Assembly (NCBI GenBank): GCA_015956445.1
Contig: WIUZ02000010.1
Coordinates: forward strand, 310,001-374,000
Length of the DNA stretch: 64,000 bases
Source: Thelephora terrestris
Lineage: Eukaryota; Basidiomycota; Agaricomycetes; Thelephorales; Thelephoraceae
Direction: 5' to 3'
A program made the translations under genes and the position numbers. Numbering within the stretch: position 1 is the first letter of the stretch; every line of letters begins with the position of its first letter. Under the pieces are notes generated by a model. It did not search any database, was not told where the DNA came from, and worked only from the letters and a program-made list of their open reading frames with translations. Below are positions 11,950-23,345 of this stretch, piece by piece.

Positions 11950-12575
11950 CGCGCAGGCAGGTGGGTTGAAGTCGCGACTTGCCGCCGATCACATGCACGC
12001 AATCAACAAAGCGCGTCTAATCTTCGCGTCATTCACCCACTTGCCCACAATTCGCAAATTTTTCAATGCATTTCCTTCCATTGTGCATGACGACGGGACT
12101 AATTTCAGGCGGAGGCCGACCGGGTGTGGTCAATTGCAACTTTTTTTGTGTATTTACGCGACGCGGGTACCTTCCTAATTTGGACATCTATCGTTCCCAC
12201 CGACTGCCACGGACAGCGGTCAATGAACTTGGAGATCAATGGTCCCTGTGTAAGTCACTTTCAAAGTATTCGGCAAGCAGTTTATTGTTCGCTGATGCGA
12301 CCCCTCTTGTATGTAGGTAACCGATGAGAATGAACTTGTATCTGTATATATTCCCGCCCACCCAGTTACGTTCAGTTCACCGTCTCCCTCCCTCCCTCTC
12401 CATCCCCCCCCTCTGACTGAGGTCCCAGTCTTCCCTTCTTTTTCTTCGGTATTGTGTCCCTGCACTGGCTGCAGTATCTCCACTCCCGTCCTCTCCTTTG
12501 TATCGCGCACTGCTATCATTTTAAACACCACAATCTCTCAAGTTCCGTCCTCCAAGATTTTTAAGACCAAAACAA
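11950..12575. other. Divergent intergenic region between SCM3 and the GH71 gene
   Basis: The Scm3-like gene leaves to the left and the GH71 gene to the right, so both promoters lie here. A TATATATT box sits at 12345-12352 and a pyrimidine-rich tract at about 12376-12420, both suited to the secreted GH71 gene. No separate gene is visible. Confidence 0.6.
12345..12352 (+). promoter_or_regulatory. TATA-like box of the GH71 gene
   Basis: TATATATT lies about 225 bases before the GH71 start codon. It is followed by a CT-rich stretch, a common transcription-start context in fungi. The transcription start itself cannot be seen. Confidence 0.4.
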
Positions 12576-14623
12576 ATGATTTCCTTCACCTTTCTTTTCG
12601 CTTTCGCCATGGCCCTCCTCGCCGGAGCAGCCCCCATTCCCCGATCGCCAGGCACCGGTAAGCGCCAAAGTTCGACCCGCTGCGACAAACCTTCCATTTC
12701 CTGACCTTGAGGCAACTTTGTTCATGCAGCTGCGAAGAGAGACAGCAACCCCAAGATTGTGACTGCCCACCACATGGTGGGGAACACCTACCCTTACACC
12801 ATCGACACCTGGTTGAACGACATCAACCTTGCCCACAGCAACGGCATTGACGCCTTCGCCCTGAACATCGGAACTGACTCCTGGCAACCCGGTCAGGTAG
12901 ATAACGCGTATCAGGCTGCTCAGAATTCCGGTACCGGCTTCAAGCTCTTCATCTCTTTCGACATGACGTGAGTTGCATATCTCCGCTTTACTCCATTTCC
13001 ATCCGCTTTGGACGATCATTGCTAACTCGATTTGGGTTACAGTGTGATGCCATGCTCGTCTGCTCAGGATGCCAGTGCACTCCGCGACTACATCACTCGT
13101 TACGCCAGCCACCCCAACCAATTGATGTACAACGGAAACGTTTTTGCCTCGACCTTCGCCGGAGACACCTGCACTTTCGGTTCAGATTCCTCCGTCGACG
13201 GTTGGAAGTCCCAGTTCATCGATCAGCTCACCGGAAACAACAAGGTTCACTTCGTCCCCGCCTTCTTTTCCGACCCGAACTCCTTTAAGGACTTTGACAA
13301 TGTCATCGACGGCGTTTATAACTGGAACTCTGGTTGGCCTGTCGAGTTAACCACACAGACAGCTACTACCCTGCTCCAGCCTCTCGGAGGAGCTCTCACT
13401 CCAAACCTCAACTCCACCGTCCTCAACAACCTCGTTGGTTCCATCCAGCCTGACGATACCTACCTGAGCGGTCTTACCCAGATGCCGAGCGACTCGCAGA
13501 CTTACATGGCCGCTGTCTCGCCTTGGTTCTTCACCCACTACGGACCCAATTCTTTCAATAAGAACGTGAGTATGCTACAGAACCATCCTACTTTCCTCCC
13601 CCTAATCGATATCTCCAGTGGATCTACATGTCCAACGACCACCTGTACAACAGGCGCTGGGAGACCATCATTGCCAACCGCAGCTCGATCGACATCGTCG
13701 AAATCGTCACCTGGAACGACTACGGCGAATCCCACTACATCGGCCCTATCGAGGGTGACCAGCCCAACAGCCAGGATTGGGTCAACGGTTTCGATCACAC
13801 CGCCTGGCTGGATATGACCTCCTACTACGCCACCGCCTTCAAGACAGGATCTTTCCCCAACATCACCCAGGACAAGCTCTACTTGTGGTCCAGGCCTCAC
13901 CCCAGGGATGCCACCGCTTCTAATGACCCCGTTGGAAAGCCCCAGAGCTTCCAACTCATGGAAGATGTCGTCTTTGCTGTTGTGATGGCTGCTTCGCCCT
14001 GCACGGTCACTTTATCCACCAACACTTCCTCGTCCCAGACCTTCAACGTCTCCAGTGGTGTCACCAAGCTCAGCATCCCTATTACTGCCGGTGGAACTAT
14101 GTACGGAAAGATTGAGAGAGACGGGAATACCGTCGTTGAGCTGGATCCGCAGTTCACTTTCGACCCGAACCCAACGACCTACAACTATAACGCTATGGTC
14201 GCCTATGCCACTAACAATCAGATGACCACCCCGCCTGTGGAAGGGACCCCTGGCAATAACACTTCCTCTTCCTCTGTGGTGTCTTCCTCCAGCGTTTCGA
14301 GCGTCCTGGTCTTGACTCCTTCCCCCTCCCCTTCCTCGTCTTCTTCTTCTCTCTCTTCATCTCTCCCCCTTTCTCCGTCTCCGTCTCCCCCTCCTTCTCC
14401 GTCTTCCTCTCTCCCCCCTTCATCCTCCTCCTCTCTCCCCCCTTCATCCTCTTCTTCTCTGCCCCTTTCTTCCTCTTCCTCTCTCCCACCTTCTCCGTCT
14501 ACGTCCCCATCTCCCTCGGGAAGCCCTTCATCTCAGTCAACTCCCAGTCCTTCCCCAACCCAGTCGGGCTCAGAATCTGGCACGTACAGGTTCAAGAGGC
14601 TCCATCGTCGCTTTTCTCAATAA
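12576..14623 (+). CDS. Secreted GH71 alpha-1,3-glucanase (mutanase)
   Basis: Four exons (12576-12657, 12730-12967, 13043-13565, 13619-14623) join in phase to about 615 residues. Residues 1-18 form a hydrophobic signal peptide, followed by a possible KR processing site. The body shows typical GH71 segments: TAHHMVGNTYPYT, DINLAHSNGIDAFALNIG, PFFSDP-like and SPWFFTHY. Near the end of the domain are TWNDYGESHYIGPI and KLYLWSRPHPRDA. GH71 enzymes hydrolyse alpha-1,3-glucan, a fungal wall polymer, so a role in wall remodelling or attack on other fungi is likely. The C-terminal 115 residues are a Ser/Pro-rich, probably O-glycosylated tail that ends in a basic segment. No carbohydrate-binding module is seen. 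Confidence 0.9.
14313..14520 (+). repeat. Low-complexity TCC/TCT tract encoding the Ser/Pro tail
   Basis: The coding strand is almost purely pyrimidine here and repeats SSSSLPPS-like units inside the GH71 gene. Such tracts expand and contract easily. Confidence 0.85.
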
Positions 14624-16206
14624 TGGGCCGACGGCTCCCACTCCAACACTCTAATCCCCGATGACCCCACAACGACGTCCACAACTATGTCTGTATACCA
14701 AGGCGTCGATCGGTGAAAAACCCGTCCTGCCCGCTCCCGCTGTACATGTGCTTTTACACTTTGGTTTGGGTAGACCCCAAATCCTTCGTTCTCACCTCGC
14801 ATCGATTCCCCATCATCCCCTCACCAACTCCCGGACCGACATCTTGGGTACCGCCCTGATGTTCGGCTTTGTTGACTGTACTTTTGTTACATGAATACCC
14901 GATTTCGGTGACCGATTTCGCCGATGTTGTATGAAATTCCCCCCCACCTATACCCCACTCCCACTCCCACCTCCCCGCTTCCACTCGCCCTCTTCATCTC
15001 AGGCAGATGCAAAAAGAGGCGTGGAAAGCGCATACACTCAGCTTACGTTTTGATTTGGTTCTGATCCAAGCCTTCCATTGGTCTGAAAGAATTAAAACTT
15101 GATGGATTGTCGGCGATTCGTCACCTGGCAACCAGTGGGAAACCCGAGAAAACCAGTCGTTGACGGCGGCTGTGACAGGATCATTAACCAATCGGCGGGA
15201 AGAGGCGCGGCCCTGGTTGTGGTTCGATTCATGCCGAAGTTGGCGTTTATCCATCCTTCTTGGCGCAATCTTCCATCTCAATCTCAGAATATGAAGTTTA
15301 CAAGACCAAGTTCTGTGGTCGTGTCAATTCACCCACTCGCATCACCGGTGGCCACCTTTCCATCGCCAAACACTCGCATCACCTCCCAGTTCATCTTGTG
15401 GGATACGAACACACATCCCGATACTCCGGTGGCAACCACCAAGCGCTTCTGCTCCCACAATCCATCTCCCTCACGCAACTGTTTCCTTTCCTCAAGAAGT
15501 TCCCAGCGAACCTTCTCTCCTCCTCCAACTCCATCATCACGTACGAACACGTTTCCGCTCCCCCCTACCGACAAAGGCTAGAAGACAAGCGGTCGGGTTT
15601 TCAGATGAATCACGAAATATCAGCCCGTCGGCAAGATCCAGGTAACTCGATGCCGTGCATCGTTGCCTTCGTATCTTGGATGTATGGGTGCCTAATTTCG
15701 ATGCTTCATCTTGAACCCGGCAAACCGCTCTGGCTCGCCTTCTCGGTACCCCACCCTCACCAACCCCCCACACGACCTATTTGAATTTCTCACGGCGTGC
15801 TCTAACTGGAATGGGCACGAATCACGACCCCGACATTCCTCTCGCACTGCACACGAACTCGTTCTGATGCCTTTTTCGTACTGCGTACGACGAGCCATAT
15901 GAACATCCCTCCTTCTCCCAGCACCATACTAACCCTCACGCACGCATCCCCTATCTCATTCACGTCATCACTCTCCCATCTCATTCGTTCCTTGTAATAT
16001 GTAGAAAGAATCTAATGTATCTGTAGCCATTCTAATTTCCACTGAGTGGATGTGCCCATGATCCGTGAAATCCCTGAGAGACCTTCATAATCACGAAGGT
16101 ACAGACGTTCCTTGGCAACCCAAAAACTTTCTGCCATGAAAAGTGTGATCATCATATCGTGGTCATGTGCAACCTATAAACTGAAGCATGGGGCGCGATA
16201 TAGAGC
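14624..16206. other. Intergenic, no recognisable gene
   Basis: The stretch separates the 3' ends of the GH71 and ADAT3 genes, which converge here. It contains CT-rich parts and several open frames on both strands. None shows a domain, a plausible exon chain or a good start context. Confidence 0.5.
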
Positions 16207-17356
16207 TCAAGCATCTAGGTCATTCTCTACTTGCAACTTCACCCAGTCTTCTCCACTCAGTCCGAGATTCGCCCGATCCCTATCCTTCCACTTCAGGATC
16301 TCAAACCTATGATTCACCCCCTCCAACCGAGGGAGGCAAGCCGACCCTCCACACCCTCCCGTCTTGTCCATCGGTATCAAGTAGATGACCTTGGCAACGC
16401 GTGAATGCAGCAATGCCATACTACACATAATGCACGGTTCGTGAGTCGTAAACAAGATTCTGGAGGTCAGAAGATAGTTCGACCCGTTTTGTCGAGGCTC
16501 GTCTGGAGCGGGATCTTCGGGTTGGTTGAATGAAGCCTCGCCAACTTCGCGAATCAAGTTCAAGACCGAGTGCCGTAGAGGGTGACGTTTGGACACCCGC
16601 ATATCGCAAGTAACAAATTCGAACATCGGTTGCTCCTCTGGTAAGTACGGTTTCGGCACACCTGAAAGTATGGGGGCCTTGAGAGAGGCCAGTCAACAAT
16701 CAAGAGCGCAAAAGAGGTCGAAACGTACCTCGCCCTCTACTTTTTTAAACAGCGCGCGAGCCGTGATCTGTTTCATTACCGTTGTCGCCCATTTCACCTC
16801 ACCAGCAGTCCATTCCTCTGGTTCGTGTTTCCTTGGTGGCGCGTAGACCACGGGCCAAATCTGCTGTTTGATCTGCATGGAATTGATCGTGATGGCCGGG
16901 TAGGCGGGCACTCTCAGCTGGTATACTTTCGAGCCCTCGATTTCCGGAGGGATCGGAGGGGGGAAAGGATGCAGCTCGAGCGACGAAAGTAAGACAGTGA
17001 CCCCAGATTCGCTTTTCTTCGCGCGCTTCAGATGCACCAAGGATGGATGTTCAAGCCCCGTTTGCTTAATCCACCTATAAAGAGGATTAGCGAGTCCCAG
17101 CGGTAGTGGAATACCCCTCACTTCAGCACCAGAGTGGTGTATCTTGGATCCGGGAGATCTACAGCCCAAGCGTCCACTGGGCAGCGGTCAACGATGAGGC
17201 AGACTCAAACCCTCTCCACGGTCACTAACCTCTGCGAACGGACTCGAAGTCTTCTTCCTGCACTAGGTTGTTTATATCGAGAGCTTCAAATGGTAGTTCT
17301 TCTTCCGGGATGACCTTCCTTATATCCTCGATTTTCGCGCCGGAATTCGAATCCAT
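16207..17356 (-). CDS. TAD3: tRNA-specific adenosine deaminase subunit ADAT3/Tad3
   Basis: Exons 17230-17356, 17122-17176, 16729-17074 and 16207-16677 join in phase to about 332 residues. The C-terminal half is a cytidine deaminase-like fold with zinc ligands in HPLRHSV and TTHEPCIMCSMALLHSR. As is typical of Tad3, the catalytic Glu of the HxE motif is missing (HPL...V). The protein is therefore the non-catalytic partner of Tad2. Together they make inosine at the wobble position of tRNA anticodons, an essential step. The N-terminal part (WAVDLPDPR, WIKQTGLEHPSL) is the Tad3-specific domain. A decayed SET domain ends just upstream on the same strand, its last reading frame closing at the base before this ATG region. 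This suggests the ancestral gene may have been a SET-ADAT3 fusion. I take ATG 17354-17356 as the present start. Confidence 0.85.
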
Positions 17357-17940
17357 TTTCACAAACGGATCTCCTTCGCCAAGTGGCCTTTGGTGTTGAG
17401 TTCTTCAAACCGCCTATTGGTCACGTAGAGGACAGACAGCTCTTCTCCCGCCTGGACTTCCTTGCTGGCCGTGTACTTGATCGCGGCTGTGTTGTAATCC
17501 CGGACGTACTCGAGGTTCGGGGTTGGTAAGCTTTGGAGAGGGATCGAAAACAGGACCTAGAGCATCGCCACAGCGAGAGCGACGCCAAAGATTGACCATA
17601 TCAGTGGTGCTGGATATTCACATGACTCAACTCGACAAACCGTAGCGGAAGACAAGCCTGGAGAGTCTCACCTATTGACCAAGAGCCAACTTTGCGTACC
17701 GTCGATCCTTCCACGCGAGCGTGTACTAATCCAGAATGATATATCTTCCGTGTGTAGCGTACTCTTCTTTCCAAAACAGAAGGACCGGGCTAATCTCGAC
17801 CACGAAGTGTGCGGGGATTTTTTGGTGGATGAATTGCAACTTGTGCCGGACACTCCGGGGCAAATAATTTCCCGAGATCGTAGACAGACCTGATACCGAA
17901 AACGCCTCGTCCTTTGTCAAGAGTGATGCCGATGATGCTA
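17357..17940 (-). pseudogene. Decayed SET-domain (lysine methyltransferase-like) segment
   Basis: Minus-strand pieces spell a SET domain in order: GRGVFG, then VVEISPVLLFWKEEYATHGR, then YTLAWKDRRY, then TPNLEYVRDYN, and finally the C-terminal SET motif EVQAGEELSVLYV. A TAG stop follows the ILD residues (near 17728), another stop follows LALGQ, and frames shift between pieces. The expected FNHS substrate-site motif has become FSIP. It sits directly upstream of ADAT3 with no spacer. From memory, SET plus ADAT3 in one polypeptide occurs in other Agaricomycetes. The loss would then have trimmed a fusion while leaving the essential deaminase part. Confidence 0.7.
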
Positions 17941-18175
17941 CCTGTACTGCTCAAGTGTTCTGGTGCCTCAATGCCACCCACAGACGTTAGCCTCGGAGGT
18001 CTCAAGATCGAATGGAAAACCAGAGACAAATCAATCGCAGTTTTCCGATCATCACTTTGCTCGAACTCTAATGTAAGTACGTTGGTTGTAGCTTTTTTTA
18101 AGGGCCTGGGAATCTACTCGCGTCGAGCCGAGTGCTGGGCCATGAGAACATACAACTTAACTCCAAAGGTTCTCA

Positions 18176-18790
18176 TCACCGTATCCCTCGAGTCTTCAAG
18201 AGCGCGACTAACTTGGCAGTGAGTGGGAGGTCCTTCTCGAAATCCAAGCCCCTGACCTCCAACCAGGTCTTCGCGCTCTTGTTCCACGTGATAGATGCCA
18301 AATCTGCGACGGTTTCCTGATCTCCGGCGTGCTAGAGTCTGTCCTCACCAAGAGTTCCTCGGGATATCTCATCGAAGCCGCGCTTGATTTTGTTGCCGTA
18401 TCTCTAGATCACGCTGGGGACCTTCTCGCTGTGGAATTTCTAGAACCGTGCGGCTTGGTCGAAGTATGGTCTACGTAGAGGTTTCCTGCGCTATTCTTCG
18501 TGTTCTGGGTCAAGGGAACGAGGACGGACGAACCCTTAGCCAGAGATCTGGAACGCGAGCCATTGTAACTCGAGACACTTGTTTTCACCGACGGACGAGA
18601 TCTTGTGCTCCGGATCGTACTTGTCGACCAAGCATTGGATGATTGCGAACGATTCCCTGCGTCGTGCGTTCCGGGTTGGTGAGCACCAGATATGGCCGAG
18701 AATTCCATACTGAACGAATTACGAAGTCGTTGTTCGTGTGGTCAACGAGGGCAGGGATGCGCGAGTAGCAAGCCAAGGAGACCACAGGGA
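18176..18790 (-). pseudogene. Glutathione S-transferase remnant
   Basis: Read in shifting frames on the minus strand, this gives a GST: RIPALVDHTNNDF (thioredoxin-fold cis-Pro region), CLVDKYDPEHKISSVGENK and LELQWLAFQISG. These are followed by PYFDQAARF, FHSEKVPSVI, RYGNKIKRGFDE and VADLASITWN (the helix with the N-capping Asp). At least four in-frame stops and two frameshifts separate these pieces, so no GST can be made. The pattern is that of the fungal Ure2p-like/GstA class. The N-terminal glutathione-binding start is not recognisable further upstream. Confidence 0.75.
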
Positions 18791-19085
18791 GGCCGGGCAT
18801 GTCGAAAATGAGAGAGGGATTTTTTCCACGAGTCCTTGTAAGAGCTTTGGAATTGAAGATGCATGTACGGTAAAATGGCAGGAGGCAGTGGCATGCGTCG
18901 CACCGGTCGATGAGGATGCCGGTGGTTTGCCGCTACGGATGCTGGGCTTTCGACGCTACGAGAGAGAGTTCGTCAGTGGTAGACCTTGCCAGTTGCTGGG
19001 GGGGGGTTGATAAACTCGAGATCATTCACATTGGGATCTTTGACTACGTAAACAACGGCGTCCGTCCTCTTCCGCCACAATCGCG

Positions 19086-21071
19086 ATGCCAGGTTACATC
19101 CAGCGCCGCTTGCGCTCAGTGGCCACAGAATTATCTGACCAAAACTACGAACAATCTCTCGCCTTCTGTCTTCTTTGGTTTGACATCGGATTCACTTATT
19201 CCCAGATCACCCCTGACCAGATCGTTGATGAAATCTTGGGAGACTCGCGGGCGGTGTCATGCGGGGGCAGTGGTGAGCTCTTCCATCCGACCGCTCACTT
19301 GGTCACCCGCCTCGCAAGCGATGCGGAATCCGATAGTGCCATTTCCCAACACACCGTCGGACTACAAAGCCGCATTTACACAAAAATTCTACAAGACTTC
19401 TTCGACCGCAACATGGAGTGCGTGATCGACGAACCACGGGGGGCGTGGAGGGACAGATTTATTTACGATACAAATCTCATTGCATGCTGGGCTAACCTCG
19501 GAAGCCTGGAAGAATCGGCGATTCACGACCTTATTCTCCAGTCACTCATCTCCGAGCCCAAACTGTACGACCACCAGGCGGATGCGATCATCATCCTTTT
19601 TAAATTAGCAGGGGCAGCATTGGAGGCATACGCAGATCCTTCGGCGGTTGACCGCTGTTTTGAGCTTCTCAAGGACCACTACGGTCGCGATACGGTGAAA
19701 GGTGGACTGGCACAGGTACGTGCATCCCACACGATGCGAGGCTGTCATCAAGTTGACGAGAATTTTAAGGAGGTTCTTGATTTACGGGAACGCGGCTGGG
19801 AAGGACTTCCTCCCCCACCTATAGTAACAACGAGGAAGATCAAAACCACAAACGCGAATCAGAATGACCCTGCTACCACCCCTGTCGCCACGCCTTTTGG
19901 ACTCCCTGACAAAGATTTCGAACCTCAGATTCCTCAACCTCGTCAACTCGAAGTCGCCGTTCCAGAGATAGACGCGACACCTGGATCTCCCGTCACTCAC
20001 TCTCCGTCCATCAGTATCGCCACCCTATCCGACTTCACAATCGCAGATACTTCCGATGACGAGACTCCAGTCGACCCCACGACTATAACCCTCCATGACA
20101 AGTTCTATCTTGAGGACGGTAACGTTGAAGTTCTGTGCGGAAACATCCTCTTCCGTGTTCACCCCAGCATCTTGTCCTTCCATTCTCCTGCCCTCCGCCA
20201 GATGTTCATTCAGGCCAACCTGGCGGCAGCAGAATCGCCCAACGGGTGTCCTCGTATTCTGTCCTCTGACACCGCAACGGATTTCGCCACTCTTCTCAAG
20301 ATGATATATCTTCCAGGGTACGTTGCACTCTTTTATACCACTGGATGGTCTCACCAACCATCCATTTGCAGATTTCCCGAACGAAACAAAGTACCGGATT
20401 TTAACACGTTCTCATCCCTCCTTCGAATCGCAACAAAATACGAGATGCCAACCGTTCGATCTCAGTTGATTGAGGTCGTCCGCGATGCGTATCCCGAGAC
20501 ATTCGAGGGAGTGACGCCTACCAAGAAACTTGGGGAGAACGTCTTTAGCGGATCAACCCCTCATCCGAACGAGGTCCTTAAGCTATTTATCCAACAGGGG
20601 CTCACATTCGCGCTACCGATGGCGTACTACATGGCGGCTCGAAGGGGCGTCGATTCGTTGATGGATAGGCGCATACCGCAGAGTGCCACGCTATCTCCAG
20701 AGGTCCTTCAGACCGCAATCAAAGGGCTGATGACACTCCGCGAAATGGAGCTCAACGAGACTCACCGTTTAGTCTTTGGACCGAAAGGCTCCAGAAAGTG
20801 CTCCACGCCTAGCTGTCCCTTACGCACCCCGACCAGCTCGGCGGCATTGGAGGCCTATCAAAAGGTTTTCGATCATATCGTGGGCTCCTCCGAATGTGGA
20901 ACAAAAGTTTTGCAGGTTCCCGACTTCTACAAGGGTTCGGATGGCCATGATAGCGTGCACATCTTCCCTAATATCTGTGACAACTGTGAGAGCGGGTGGG
21001 AATCTGGGCATGCGGACTTGAGGAAGAGAGTTTGGGGGACGCTACCAGACGCCTTTCGCTTGAAGAAGTGA
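19086..21071 (+). CDS. BTB/POZ domain protein (Agaricomycete family)
   Basis: One frame is open for 661 codons. Two probable introns, 19716-19769 and 20318-20371, are each exactly 54 nt and stop-free, giving about 625 residues when removed. The N-terminal half (about 200 residues) is a helical region of unknown role. The middle is a BTB fold with VEVLCGNILFRVHPSILSFH and LLKMIYLPG...FSSLLRIATKYEMP. The C-terminal part keeps paired cysteines (CSTPSCP, CDNCESG) that could bind zinc. BTB proteins mediate dimerisation and often serve as Cullin-3 adaptors; the substrate is unknown. The family is usually multicopy in mushroom genomes. Confidence 0.8.
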   Translation: MPGYIQRRLRSVATELSDQNYEQSLAFCLLWFDIGFTYSQITPDQIVDEILGDSRAVSCGGSGELFHPTAHLVTRLASDAESDSAISQHTVGLQSRIYTKILQDFFDRNMECVIDEPRGAWRDRFIYDTNLIACWANLGSLEESAIHDLILQSLISEPKLYDHQADAIIILFKLAGAALEAYADPSAVDRCFELLKDHYGRDTVKGGLAQVRASHTMRGCHQVDENFKEVLDLRERGWEGLPPPPIVTTRKIKTTNANQNDPATTPVATPFGLPDKDFEPQIPQPRQLEVAVPEIDATPGSPVTHSPSISIATLSDFTIADTSDDETPVDPTTITLHDKFYLEDGNVEVLCGNILFRVHPSILSFHSPALRQMFIQANLAAAESPNGCPRILSSDTATDFATLLKMIYLPGYVALFYTTGWSHQPSICRFPERNKVPDFNTFSSLLRIATKYEMPTVRSQLIEVVRDAYPETFEGVTPTKKLGENVFSGSTPHPNEVLKLFIQQGLTFALPMAYYMAARRGVDSLMDRRIPQSATLSPEVLQTAIKGLMTLREMELNETHRLVFGPKGSRKCSTPSCPLRTPTSSAALEAYQKVFDHIVGSSECGTKVLQVPDFYKGSDGHDSVHIFPNICDNCESGWESGHADLRKRVWGTLPDAFRLKK

Positions 21072-22072
21072 ACGGGCCGCTTTCAGAATCTGACGTCGAG
21101 TAGAGGTTTTTGTTTATGGGCCTTGCAACGGCGGGAGGAATATTTCTTTTTTCTCATGCTTCTTTTTTTGCCCTTTATGTAGTTTTTAGCCACGATTCCA
21201 GATGACGAGGGTCCACAAGTTTTAGTGTGCAAACGATAAACATAGCGAGGGGCGCATTGTTATCAAGTTGCTGGGAAGCTTGGCTAGCGACTACCTGGGG
21301 ATAAAAACCCTGCATCGTGCACAAATACCGAAGGTTGTTACCATGCAGAAATGATGGGGCCAAGCAAAGTGAAAAATGAGTTACTCACAGCTGACCCAGA
21401 TCAGAACCTTCCCGGTCCATCTGCGTTCTTTCCTTGAGATTGCCCCGTTAACCGGAGATGTGCTAAACAATCGATACAGCCAATGGAGGAGTTTATTACC
21501 AACGGTGAGCACTGCAATCATACCATTCTTGCGTCACGGTTCAGACAACATGAATAAGACCAAGTTCCAGGCTACCGGTTGAGCGATAGCAGCTGTATGC
21601 GGTGCGGGATCTACCCACTCTTTCTATGGCTCGGTAGCGTAGAAGCCGCAACTTCAGGGAATCCGGACTCAAAACTTGTCGTCCAAACCCGTAATCTCAA
21701 GAGGGCCAAGTTCGAAGAACTCCGTCGTCCATAGTAAGTGGTCAATATTGTCAAATAATCAGAAATGCCTCTGGGGCGACTTGAATCCCGAAACCTTGGA
21801 CGGAGTTCGAGATTCCAGAATTCACGAGCTTGTTCGTGAACAGGACTGGATGCGCGCGAAGAGCTGTATGCTGCGATGATGTACTCGTCGTTGGCGCTCA
21901 AATGCATCAGCGGGGTGGTGCTGGGGCGGGCGTTTAGTACGGTAATGGTGCCATGCGATTGCACAGACGCTCACAAGGACCCACGGTTTTCAAGTTGCTG
22001 ATGGGTGATGGTATCGATATGACGGCGACACGTCCTTTCCACAACGCATACGTCTTGACTGCGATAATGGGT
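21072..22072. other. Intergenic with possible coding remnant
   Basis: Between the BTB and F-box genes. Around 21590-21880 (+) there are two exon-like pieces (LVVQTRNLKRAKF and WGDLNPETLDGVRD) with splice-like borders between them. No complete gene can be built and I do not recognise the family. Confidence 0.3.
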
Positions 22073-23345
22073 ATGTCACCGCCTATTTCTCCTTCTGTAT
22101 GATACATCCAACGAGCGATTACCCGAAGGCCCAAATCCACAAGAGCCGGAGGGTTCCGTGATACTTCCTCCGGAAACATTAGATCAGATCCTCGAGCACA
22201 TACCTACGGATAGAGAAGGAACGCCAACGCTGCTCTCGTGCGCTTTGGTGGCTACCTGGTGGACGGACCCCAGCCAAAGGCGCCTGTTCTCTTCGGTTTC
22301 GATTAACGACAAGAATTACCGGCAATGGATGGATGGTATTGTCCTTTCTGAATCCAAGGATCGCCTCCTGCGATATATCCGTTCGTTCCTTCATTCACGC
22401 AGCCTGGGCGATGCCATAAGGTACCCGATGTGGAACCTCCCAAGGGACTCCGGAGAATATCTTTCCGGTCTACACAACGTCCGCAGCCTCACCTTGCGCA
22501 ACATCACCATCGAAGACATCGGCGAGGAATCATTTGACGAATGTTTCTCAGCCTTCCGCGAAACCCTCACCGAACTCTCCCTTGAACTCTTCGCCATGTC
22601 CTTCGATGCGTTCGTGACTGTGGTCGATTATTTTCCCAATCTTACTACCCTTCGATTGGGCTCATTTGCATTGAGATGCGAGGAGCTGTGGCCGGCCCCA
22701 TCTTTATCTCGACCGCTTCGGGGAAAGATATGTATTCATAACCCAAACCTGATTTTTGTCGCACAGTTGGCCGAGTTGGACCTAGAATACGATAGTTTGG
22801 TCATCGAATCCTCCCTCGGCGGGGTAGGGGGAGCCGTGGAAAGTGCCCTTCAAGTGAGCGCTAGCACTGTAAGATATTTGAGGCTGGCCGCCCCACTACG
22901 ACGTGAGTATCCTCGCTGCACTCCGTTCTTACCATATCACTTTTCCCAACGCCTCATTCTAGCTGGCGCAAATGCATGGGCCTTCGATCACCTCCCACAA
23001 CTCCGAGAGTTGGAACTGTTACTAAATTGGTCAAGTTCAGTCCACGAAGGCCTTCTAAGTTCCATCATTTCTACCGAACTCCGCAGAGTCGTTTTCCTCG
23101 CCAGCCCAATACACGACTGGAACATATTCTCGCAAGGAATGGGGGTGTGGTCTTCGATCGACGTACAGCTGTGCGAGCTGGTGGCTCGGCTCGGCAGGGC
23201 GGGGCGTTGCCATACATTAGAGGTGGAATTTCGACTTTTAAAGGATGGTAAAAGCTTTCCCGGGCACGAATTGAGCAAGTTGTTGGCGGGGTTTAGGGAT
23301 GTAGGGACCGTTATCATCACGTACGCTGCCCCTAGTCAGTCATAG
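22073..23345 (+). CDS. F-box/LRR-type protein
   Basis: Exons 22073-22096, 22146-22902 and 22963-23345 join in phase to 387 residues. The N-terminus (MSPPISPS, then LPPETLDQILEHIP) is an F-box-like start typical of a large Agaricomycete family. It is followed by irregular leucine-rich repeats (SLTLRNITIEDIG, LTELSLELFAMSF, NLTTLRLGSF, YLRLAAPL). F-box proteins recruit targets to SCF ubiquitin ligases. The second intron is 60 nt and stop-free, so its retention would also leave an open frame. The ATG is placed in the small first exon because the long frame itself has no upstream ATG. Confidence 0.75.

Noticed and set aside
14211-14489. 92-codon minus-strand frame rich in Lys, Glu and Arg
   Set aside because: It is the mirror of the Ser/Pro-coding pyrimidine tract of the GH71 gene and has no independent support.
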